Source: Patiria pectinifera (lineage: Eukaryota > Echinodermata > Asteroidea > Valvatida > Asterinidae). From it: DNA of 64,000 nucleotides. Positions 12,701 through 24,700 of this stretch are shown here, piece after piece. Position numbers and translations under genes: made by a program. The notes under the pieces were generated by a model that saw only the letters and a program-made list of their open reading frames with translations, made no database searches and was not told the DNA's origin. Where the stretch lies: NCBI GenBank assembly GCA_029964075.1, contig CM057149.1, forward strand, positions 4,102,465 to 4,166,464. Reading direction: 5' to 3'. How positions within the stretch are numbered: the first letter of the stretch is position 1; the number at the start of each line of letters is the position of its first letter.

Positions 12701-15700
12701 TTATTAGGTATAAAAGTAGCCATTTTGGATCGTTACTATGTCCTCGTATTTATACAGTCACTTATATACCTCAGAAAATGTCATTTGAAGTAAGGGTATG
12801 TGAGTAGAATCACCATAATATACTTTTCAAAATATAAAGAAAAAATAAAGAATATACCAAAATATGGGGAAAAAAATATTACACGGCGGGAATTAACAAT
12901 TTAAAGATATAGTCCATCATTTGTAATTATGGGTATTTTGTTCGTTTGAAGTAACAAAAGTGTTCAAAATTTTATGAAGGATACTGAACAACTTACCTCA
13001 TGAAGTTTCAGCTCAGCTTCAGCTGTATATTCCGAGAAAAACAACTTTCTAGTATCTTAATTTTAAATCAAAAGTTGCTGAATCATGTTTTAAATTGGGC
13101 CTGAATTCAGCGTCCGAGACACGTTCTCACTGGGCCGATTGCAGCTATACGCGATGTCGCGCACTCATCCGACAAATTATAGCGACCCCGCGCGCGCGTG
13201 CGTCGTGCCAATGCTTGCGCACGCTTCGCCGAATAATAAACGAACTTAAGACGCACCGCTGGAAAGGCCTTCTTTCGTTGATTACTTCAAAATGACAGCT
13301 TGCCAGTAAGAAAAAATTCACAGGGAGTTTAGTCCACTTACTATCTTTCAACTAAGTATGTTTTTCAACATGATAACGCCAGTTACTTTTCGGATGGCTG
13401 CAAATGATGGACTATAGCTTTAAGCAGAGTAGTTATATTTGGGTCAAATTTAAGAATGGCATCCACGTACATTTTCTTCTCCATCCTTTGACTGATTGAT
13501 CTGACATGGTTGCCTGCTATTACCAAAAAAGCCGTCCAAAGTGTAATATTCCACTTTGGCTGGTCCACTATAATGGCTCCTGACTCACTAGTCCATGTTT
13601 CCAAACGATACACGTAACCGCAACGAACGGCACTTCAACACTTGGACAGCGCCGCTCGTCTGGGTATCACCCACACAACGTTTCGCTCCTACTGTCTGAA
13701 TACTTTTTTTCAGGGGTATCAAATGCTAGGCTCCGCCTTCCGCTGTCTGCACAACTCCCTTCGGGCAGTTCTCAGTGAACTTGATCGAGTTTTCCGTCTC
13801 GGCATAGAGTCACGACGGGTAACAATTCTTGATGTAATCTTTCTACCCCCCAGTTGAACTTGCAAATGTCTCGAGTCTATTCCTTTCCAGGGACGGGACC
13901 TCTTGCCATTCAGTTTCAGACTGCTATACGGAGAGGTCCACTTTGACGAGGTTTCGTGAATGTCTTCCCAGTCGTCAACAGCTGTCACGCAGTGGATTTT
14001 ATTTCATCTGGTGGAAGTGAATATGCCCACAGATAACAGGCCCCCATCACAGGACCAGTGAGAACCTGTTTGACCTAATGGCCCGGTTATTTCGATGCCG
14101 TCCCCGATCTTCAACGGGACACGGCTCACCCGACACGCGGGTGAATCGCCAATGTTTATCACTACGCTTCCCCCTTGGCCTACTTGCGAACCTCGCGGAC
14201 TTGGTTTCGCTGTGCTGCATTTATGGGGTCTCGCTTCAACTATTTTTCTGACCCCCTAACGTCCACGGTTTATGCCTGTATCCCAAGTGGTACCGTGTTC
14301 ACAGAATACCCGGCTGCATCCCCGGTGGTGGTAGTGATACTAATATACTCCTGTGCCTGTGCCTACTCACATGACAACTACGGTATCGGTGTCGCCAGCA
14401 TGGCATCTATCTCCGAAAGGTCCATCTGGCGGACAGAGAACACACCACAACCGATGCACTCTCCAGGGGCAGGATTCGCCCCATGGAGTAAACCATCCGA
14501 GCCTTTGTCATGTGGACGATCTAAGCACAGTTTGACCGTCCGCATTATCGACCTGTTTGCAGTATTACTCAACCGCCATCTCCCAGGGTGCTGTTCCGGA
14601 TCCCAGGAGCTAAAGGCGTGGCGGGCTAACGCCCTCCCCTTTGCGTGGACCAACTTGTCCAAAAAAGTCCTTCTCCTCTGTCCCAGCATACAAGATCTCG
14701 TGTCCTATCCATACCCTCCAGTGGTACCTCCATCGGACTGCACCGATCCACTGTGACCACTAGGCTCTGTTCATAACCACTGACAGTTTCACCACATTGT
14801 CCAGCATCCTGCGATTAAATCGCTCGCTGGGTCGTGAGGGCCTTACGACTCCCATCGTCTGACTGGCCTATCCCGAACAGAGTACACTAAGTTCGCAGCG
14901 TGGCGACCTCTTGGGCCCCAAGGAGTGCTCCTTGCAGATATCATGCAGGCGGGATGTTGGACATCGTCCAAGATATTCATCTCCCAATATTTCAGGGCCG
15001 TGCTGCAAGCTGACGGCAGAACCGTTGTGCAGCCATCCCTGCGCCCCCCCCCCAACGGCGCAACCGGATTCGGTTCATCCTCCGCTGGCGCCACGCAGTA
15101 CCGACCGAGGTCGGCTTACCCAGTGGTAACAGCCGATTCCTCTGGTTTACTTAAGTGGGTTTAATCTTGTTGCCTTTGGGCTCACGCTCCCTTGCAGCCC
15201 GCCTTACACACCATACACTCTACTGTCGTATGCGAACCCACCTGCCTAATACGGTGCTACTCTGCATATATAGCAATAGACCTCAGACGTAACGACGTCA
15301 CACTTTGTTTACATGGCGCTTTCCTATGTAGTAGACGGACCCGACTTTATCTGGCGTCCCGACTTCGCTCCCATAGGAAAGTGCATATGTAAACAAAGCC
15401 ATTACGTCATTACGTCTCAGGTCTATACTCTACGGGTAAATAGAGCGAAGAACGAAGGTGTTGGCCGATTCTACTAGCGAATACTTACCCGTAGAGTGAG
15501 AATAATTTCCCTTCGGCTGTGGTTAGTTTAGGTCTTTTCAAATTTGGTGAGAAAATTTTGGGTTATTGTTAATCCTTTGTGCAGTAGCGCTCCAAAAATG
15601 GTAAATTTCACGAAAAAACCTTAAAAGTGTATTTTCAGTGTTTTCCTTTGTTTTGAGTAATAACTTGTATTATTGGTATCGTATAATTATACTTGTATAA

Positions 15701-18700
15701 TTATGAATCTAGCACATTTTCACAAACAGAATCAGACTGTGTATCATTATTAGACCAGTGGATGAATAGTAGGTCGTGTACTCCCCCCCACACCTGGCTA
15801 GGCCCCGCCCACTACCCCTTTGCCACCGAATTTTAAACTTGTAGGTTGCATAACGAAACAAATGTAAATAAATACTATGCAAGTGAACACTTTAGAAATA
15901 ACATAGATTTCCTTTTCACATCCTCCTTTTTCCCCACCCCAGGGGCATTGTTAGGGTTGAGGGTGGGGTGTGACCACCCACCAATAACTTGGCATTGTCG
16001 GTAAAATCATTGTCACATGGGCCCCGCCCCTTCCCTTGCCACCAAATTTAGAATTTGATTTCTGCACATGTATTTGCCTAAATTAAATTTTAAATACTAG
16101 ATATCAATTAACAAGTAAACCTTGTACAATCTACACCAACAGCCGTCTCACAGCTAGTCCCTTCCCCTGCCACCCCACTCCCAAAGCTCAAAAGAGAACC
16201 ACGCCCTCCCCCAACAAGTCAACAAGTACAATGTTGTTCAGATTACATACATCAAAATGGCCTTGGGAAATTCTGAATTATGTAAGATGGCTTTTTTTAC
16301 AATACGGGGCAACTTGGAATATCCGAAAAGCGAGGAGGAGAAGGGGTGTGAAATTTACCTTTTTTGGAGCGCTACTGCTCAAAGGCTATACACCAACCCG
16401 CAAATTTCTCACCAGATATGAAAAGACCAATGTCTGAACTAACCATTGCCGTAGGGAATTTATTCTGAGTGCCCTGGCAATTGCCATTTTGGAGGGATAA
16501 AAATGGGGTAAAAAATGTAATTTTGCTAGTTGTAAAAACATGCTGCATAGGGCCTAAAAATAATACAAAGGAGATTTTTAAGAAGTGTTTTTATTTTTTT
16601 CTTGTAAGTGTAAGGATGATCCTTTGTCGTGATATAAATACTTTTGTGACATTACTTCGCAGGTTGGCTTGATGATTTTTGAAAATTACGCAAAATATGA
16701 ATTTTTGCAGCCTCAAAATTTCCCAAAATGGCCAAAACACATAATGGCCCGTAACCATGGCAACGGGCAAAATAAAAGTTTAAAAAAGTATTTTTTTGGT
16801 AACTTGCTCCCAAAGTCCTTTCATCCCACAAAGTATATAAAAAAGATTCTTAAACTGGTGAGTTACTTCATGCGAACTATTATACAAAGTTAGCGCACAG
16901 TCTACCAGGGTGTTAATTCGTAAATACGAAAATTACTCGTTTCTGTAAAATACGCGCGCGTACCTTACACTGTCGTTGACGAAATGTCTAGTGTTTATGA
17001 ATTTATTGTACTTCATATAGTCAGTATGTCTCCGATATTACACCTTATTTATAATCGCTGCGGGGTTGACAGTCCCGCAATACACAATTCCTTTTCAATA
17101 ACTTTAATATAAAGAAATACATGATTTTGTTGTGAATTTTTTTAAATCTTCAGATTTGTCTGGGGAATAGGTTGTTTGACTGTTCTAAGTTTTGGGTTCA
17201 GGGACTCCGGAAAAAACCAGGAAAGCTTCGTTTGTCTTGTTTTTATTGTCAAAAAAATGAAATGAAATTCCCATTTTCTGTAAAATGACAGGATATATGA
17301 CGTTATAATAACTGTTCTCGATGTTTCGAAATATGATATACTTTCAAATCAAGTAAGATATTTTGTAATTATTTGGTGTTAGAAAGTCATGTACATGTAC
17401 TCTCGTTACTTCATTTCTTATACATCATAATTTCATGGAGAACGTGATTTCACTTTTTAAAGGCAAATTCATTACAATTTCAACAAAAGCATGTGGCCTA
17501 TGCATAAGCTACTTAAACGATCCATGGTGCATGTGTCGGCGAGTGCGCGAAAAATTCCCTATCGCTTAAGACGAGGCGTCGGATAATACGAGGTATTGTC
17601 AGAAGTCCCAAGGAGCTCGTATAAACGAGAGTCGACTGTATACGACCTTCAATTGTTTTCCTAACACATAAGACAATGACAAAGTATTGAGCCCAGACAA
17701 AAGTATGATATTTTGTTTAAGTCGTTGGGACTACGAAATATTATACTTGATTAAGTGGTGGGTAGCCGTGTTAGTCCAAAAGTTATATAGCACTCCATTT
17801 TGATAAGTTTGGGGCCCAAACGCGCAAAAGATGTGTGAAACAGCTCCACAGCTTGTCATATTGACCTTACAATTTGCATACCACACGCAACACGCTGGCC
17901 AGTACCACATAGGACCATTTATTCTCAATAAAATGTACATAGCGCAAACTGAGGGACACGTCCTTCCGTATACACCACATACATCTAGCAGGCAGCCTTT
18001 GTGTTACTTTTTTTGGAATTTCAAAGATCCGTTCACATATAGTTTGTCACAAAGCCTATTTCAAACATCTGGTTGAAAGGAAACCAACCTTATGTCTTAC
18101 CGTTCCCAAGAAAAGACGAAAAAAACCGCTTGTTTACATCGGACATGACGGAGTACGAAAAAGTTTTTCGTGTCGCTCTCATGTACGCTATACACGTTGT
18201 GTGTCGGGAACAGCGCGCGGTGACCAATCACCAATGCAAACAAAATTTGTTTTTTTCAACGCCCGCAAAAGGCGAACACTTTAGGCCCCCCCCCCCAAAA
18301 AAAATCTGGTTTCTAGTATTCGCGCGCGTCGCCGTAGCCATTCGCGTCGGCAAAATGAAAAATTGTATATTTCAATGAAAGATGATGTTTCAAAACCGCC
18401 AAATTCACTGGTTTGACTTGAATCCTGCTGCTGCACAATTTTAACGTGTTTTTAGATGGGGTTATGATCGAGAATAAGCTTTATGTGGCTTCTCTGGACT
18501 CCCATATATTTGCACTAAGTCTAGTCGGGCACCATTTAATTGCAGTCATCAGCCGACATTTGAAGCAAAAAAAATCAGTAAAAAAAAAAAAGCGTAGCCG
18601 CACCACTTTTTGGGCAAGCTCCATACCAGAAACCGGAGACTTTTTTTTTTTGGCCTTACGCGTACGAATGAAATCACAACTAGCATCCAAACAGCTCGAA

Positions 18701-21700
18701 TTGATGGGGTCTCAAAAGTGGACCCAGAAATTCGTTCTCGCAAGCATAATACAGGAATAACACAAAAGCGCCCAGTTTTGAAAGGCTAGTTGTGTGGATG
18801 TTTATATCCTACTTTTAAAAGTTATTTCCGATTTCATCATCTCGTTCAAAGCGCGTTTTGTAGCCCAATTGGGCTGTTCCAGGACCTAGTGTCCCTTTAA
18901 ATGAACAAGAAAAAACTGGACTCAGGTAAACAGGTTATAAAATTTCAGTGCCAATGGCAAATTAGTGCATTAAGTAAAGATTTGACAAGTCCATTAGCAT
19001 GTCAAAAAAGTGAACATTGAGGCCTAAAAAATACACGTCAAACTTAAACGAAATCAGTGGTCATGTATAATACAGCTCTATGACATGTACACGTACATAC
19101 TGCATGATACAAACATGGTAATACCCCCCCCCCCCCCGAGTCAGTTGAACGGCCGGACACAACAATGCGGGCTTAGGTCACGTGCACTCACAAGACTGAC
19201 CTCTGCAACAATCTTTGGGGGAAAACTTTGACGAAAAAATGATTAGTGGTTTCTTAACCAAGAAAAAAGTAGCTTTATATGAATTGAAAGAGAACGTCAT
19301 CCTCTTTACAAATTCGCTACTCACAGTGTGCTATGACATTGGGTTCTCGAGATAATACTCTGCATATAATAATAATAATAATCTTCATAATCTGCAACCC
19401 CCAGATTTCTGCGACCGTCCGTTATTAAGATACAAGGAATTTAGTGTAGATAATTGGGTCATCTTGTGGTCATTTCCCACATTAAAGCTTGTGTGGACAT
19501 TTCTGATTGAGCAGATACGCGCTACTTTCATTATGTCATGGCTAACTAAGGTTAAACTTTGCCTTAGCTTTCATAGCAGTGGCGCAGCCGGGGGGGGGGG
19601 GGGTTGACAGCCCCCCATGAACCCTTGTCGCCCCCCCGTCCCCCCCTTCCCCCCTGAGATTTTGAGTTTCTAAAAAAAAAATCACTGATCTATATGAGGC
19701 CCCCATGAAATATTCCAGCCCCCCCCCCCTCCCAGCGCCCCCCACACTTAAAAATTCCTGGCCACGCCACTGTATAGGAGGCAAGGTGGCATTGATCCTG
19801 ACTGTCCGCAGGCTGGAGTCAGAATGCCCTCAATCACTTACATGAGGCCTAACCCAAATTTGATAGGACAAGAAGCTAGATCGAGTCCAAGACAGGCGCC
19901 ATATATGATAGTTGGCCACAATTCATGGAATAATTGATGGAAGTGGCTGGCCAACCCCTGTCCACTCAAAGAGGGACGTTTGGTGGGGGACATATGTGGT
20001 TTGTAAACCCTGAAATTGGGCCTCGTCGATCGTTTTTCATTGTACAGTAAACAGGAGGGGGAACATGATATTTCAGTTGATAATTAATGAAATTGCACTG
20101 CAATGATTAATTGCATGGTTTTATACCATATAATTGACACAAATACTTTTTTGATTGTGTGAATTAAAACAGTTAGGCCTATGTGTACAGGCAGAGTAAA
20201 ACAAAGTCTTTTTGCATAGGCCTAAGTCCTTGTCTCTCACAAAAACGGGAAAGGTTACCGATTTTTTTTCCAAAGCCAAAATTCGATATGGTTATTGGCC
20301 AGAATCAGAAATATTTTCACTGATGTTCAGCCATGCATGATGAGTAGGGCGATGATTATGAGGCCGGGCGGAATAGCAAAATAACACTCGGCCCACGGTT
20401 ATGCCTAACCAAGCCCTGTCCACCCCCCCCCCCAAATGAAGTTGTGGTAGTGTGACATATATATTTGCAAAAAATGCAGGTGCTTTCCTTGACCATGTTT
20501 GTTTTCTTTCATTTCCAGATCGAAGTTTTTCTTATTCTGATCTAGGTAAGTTGCCTTGTGTTCCTTGAATTTTCAATTAAAGAACAATTTTGGTACACAT
20601 ACTGGCAAAGGGTACTGTACATGTTTATTTGTATCATTTGTAAGCCATGGACTTGAGCATAACTGATCGCTTTGCATCGTGTACAAAAAAAAGTGAGTTG
20701 TGAACTGACAATTTGCACATCAGTCTCAAGTGATGGTACACAATATTTTTGGGGTACCCGGATACTTGTTACACGAAAGAGTTCTTGGTCACATGGGTCA
20801 GAATCAAAGACAAACTCACGGAGACAGATCCTACCGTAGTATTCTTTGAGATTTTGCATGACCGAGCTCTATATGGTTCAAAGTACTGGGAGTGAAATAA
20901 AAATCGATACTTTTAGAGAAAGGTTTATGTTTCGTCCAGATATGAACGAGGAGGAAAGGTTACGGTATTGGAAATGTGTGGTGGTGAGTTGCCCTATTGG
21001 GAATTCATTTGATAAGCCTAAACGACCTCTCCACTGTCCTGTGTAATTACAGTGGCTTTGGGTTCGCTCATTAGTTAATCGGTGCACACTTATGAATAAA
21101 CGGAAGAATAGTCAAACTAATTTACAAAGAATCCTCCAAGTAATGATACTAAAATTAACATTGATAAAAAATCCAAAACCAGCCCTAAACAAGTAAAAGT
21201 GCAATATCGGTGTAAAACAACAATTTACGATAAAGGCACATTTATAAAATACCAACATGATTAATAAAACAAAAATTCAAAGGAAAACAAAAGAGAAGTC
21301 GGGAACTCGCTTATTTCAGAATAAAACGGAATGAACAGACTCCTGTAGAGGAGGCAAGATGGCATTGATCCTGACTGTCCGTACGCTGAAGCCAGAATGC
21401 CGTCAACCACTTACACGAGGCCTATCTTGAATTTGACAGGGCAAGAAGCTAGATCAAGTCCGAGACAGGCGCTATACATAATGGTTGGCCACACTTAATG
21501 GAATAATTGATGTATCCATCTTCCAAATAAGGGCGCTCTTAAAAATAGACCATTATTATGCATGCCGATTTTCACGATGAATTGTAAAGGTTTAGGAGCT
21601 GGATTCCGTATTGGGGGTTGATGTCAGAACTCTCCTACCACTTATGGAAATACGTACTAAAACAAATTATTCACAGAACCCGCCCCCCTCTGGATACGCC

Positions 21701-24700
21701 ACTACAGGTATGGTTGAGGAGGAAAGGTTACTATGGTATTGGAAGGAGGTGGTGGTTATTTGCCCTATATTGAGAATTCATATCTATTAACCTATCCATT
21801 GTCCAGTGGCTTTGGGTCCATCCAGTAGTTAGTTCCCTTGTTTTTGCTTGTAGACGTATATCACAACAGAAATTCATACTTGAACTCTCGTGGTCACTGA
21901 TTTAGTTCGTGTTTCCTATATGTGTCCTTTTCGAATTGGTACACCTACTGCCAAAGTGTACAGTACATGTTTATTTTTATCATATGTAAACCATGAACTT
22001 GTACATTTACTGATCGTTTCCCATTATATTCATGAAGAAAAAGATAAAAAGTGACTTGTAAACTGGCAACTTGAGGATATATCAAGCCTCAAATGATGGA
22101 ACAAGATTTTTTGGCAGTAAGGTATACTTTTTACACAGAGGGGTTCTCGGTCACATGGGTCGGAATCAAGGCAAAACTCACAAAGACGGATTCTAGTATT
22201 CTCCACTGTCGTATGTAATTACAGTAACTTTGGATTCACTCATTAGTTAGTTGCTTGAAGGCAACTCGCCTATTTCAGAATAAAACGGTATGAACATGAC
22301 TGGCCGCAGGCTGTAGTCAGAATGCCCTCAACCACCTACATGAAGCCTATCCCGAATTGGACAGGTCAAGAAGCTAGATCGAGTCTCAACCAGGCACTAT
22401 ATTTTATAGTTGGCCACAATTAATGGAATAATTGATGAAAATGGCTGGCCAACCCCTGTACATAAAAAACCAGTCTTGCTCGTGTGACATATATATTTGC
22501 CAAAAAATGCAGGTGCTTTTCTTAATCATTTGTTTTTGTTTGGTTTGATTTCCGAGATTTGAACTTTCTGAGAAAGATAAGTTGCCTTTGTGTTCACTGA
22601 ATTTTAACTCAAAGTACAGTTTATGTCCTATTGAATTGGTAAACATATACTACCAAAGTGTACTGTGCATGTTTATTTTCATCAATTGTAAATCATGAAC
22701 TTGAGCATCACAGATCGTTTCCAATATACGTACCAACCTTAACAGAGACTTGTGAAATGACAGAAAATATATAGTCTCAAGACATGCTACTCGATTTTTT
22801 GGGGGTACCCGGGTACTTTTTACACAGAAGTGTTATTAGTCACGTGTGTCAGAATCAGGGAAAAACTCATGGACACGGATCCTACGGTGGTATTCCCTGA
22901 GATCTTGGTTGAGCTCTGTCCGGCTATTTTTATTAAACATAACGATTCAAATATAGTGGAAAAAAGTGAAAGCACTATAAGTTGCTTTACAAAAACCACC
23001 AAGAGACAACTATCAAGATAATAAACGAGAAAACAAGAACATGTGTGATCGATTTAAAACTGGACAATAACGATCAACACTTGATATAATTAAATGGACC
23101 TTAGATCCACGGTGCGGGGAGTGAAATGAAAATGCATACTCTTGCAGACAGGTTGATGTTTAGCGTCAGATATGGCTGAGGAGGAAAGGTTACATGGCAT
23201 TTGAAGGGGTTGGTGGTTAGTTGTCCTCTTGGGAATTCACATTTTCGAAACTATGACCTCTACACTGTCCTATGTAATTCCAGTGGCTTTGGGTTCACTC
23301 ATTAGTTAGTACCATTGTCTTGGCTTGTATACGTATATCACCATTGAAATCCATACTTGAATTCTACTGGTCACTGATTTAGTTCTTACTCCTCCGTGTA
23401 AAACTCTTTTCAGATACAAAATTGCACTATAATTATGTTGAATGCAGTAATTGTTTGTACTGAAGTAGTGTCAACAAAATTGTGAAAACCAAAACACATT
23501 CACTAATTCTCTATTAATTAGTAAAATGTAAGTCCTATAGCTGATTGTGTCTTTTAAATTTCATATTAAGACAACAATCACCAGAATAGATAAACATGAT
23601 ATACGACTATATATATGATTATAAGGTAGGAATAATATTTCAAATCACTATAAAAATCGCAATAAATTGGCGAATACTTATGAATAAACAAATGAATAAT
23701 TCAACTAATTAAGAAAGAATCATCTAAGCACTAATACTAAAAATAACATAATATAGAAAATTGCGAAACTCTTCCTAAACAAGTTAAAGTCCAATATCCG
23801 TGTACAACATTAAGTTACGATGACGGTAAATTTATAGAACAGCAACATGACTAATGAAAAAAATAGGGGAAAAAAAGGGAATGCGGGAACTCATGTTTCA
23901 GAATAAAGCGGTATGAACAGACTCACGTATAAGAGGCAAGGTGGCATTGATCCTGACTATCCGCAGGCTGAAGTCAGAATCCCCTTAATCACTTACATGA
24001 GGCCTAACCCGAATTTGACAGGACAAGAAGCTAGGTCGAGTCCGAGACCGGCGCTATAGTTGGCCACAATTCATGGAATAATTGATAGAAATGGCTGGCC
24101 AACCCCTGTCCCCACAAAAGGGACGTTTGGTGGTGGGACATTATTGGTTTGTAAACCCTGAAATTGGGCCTCGTCGATCGTCTTTCATTGTAGAGTCATT
24201 TACAAAATATAAAAAGGAGGGGGAACATGATATTTCAGTTGATATTATTGAAATTTCACCACAATGATTAATTGCATGGTTTTATACTATATAAGTGACG
24301 CAAATACTTTTTTTTTATTGTGTGAAATAAAACAGTTAGGCCTATGTATACAGGCAAAAACATGTCTCTTTGCATAGGCCTAAGTCCTTGTCTCCCACAA
24401 AACGGGAAAGGTTACCGATTTTTTTCCTCAGCCAAAATTCGATACAGTTATTGACCAGAATCAGAAACGTTTTTACTAATGTTCAGCCATGCATGAGTAG
24501 GGTGTTGATTATGAGGCCGGGCGGAATAGCAAAACAACACTCGGCCCACGCAGGATCTTTGTTGACTGCTGGTGATTTTTTTTTTCTGTGAGACGTGGAT
24601 CGGACGACACAGTCAGCCACACGGAGAACATCTATAGAAAGAATGCGAAGCTCTTCCTAAACAAGTTACAGTGCAATATCAGTGTAAAAAAAAAAAAAAA

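Noticed and set aside
14175-14756. 193-codon open frame as an independent gene
   Set aside because: Its only recognisable part (DLFAVLLNRHLPG) belongs to the DIRS-like relic, whose motifs continue in other frames.
22830-23021. Open frame containing REKLMDTDPTVVFPEIL, partly repeated near 20813
   Set aside because: The similarity comes from the segmental duplication; the other copies have stops and there is no domain.
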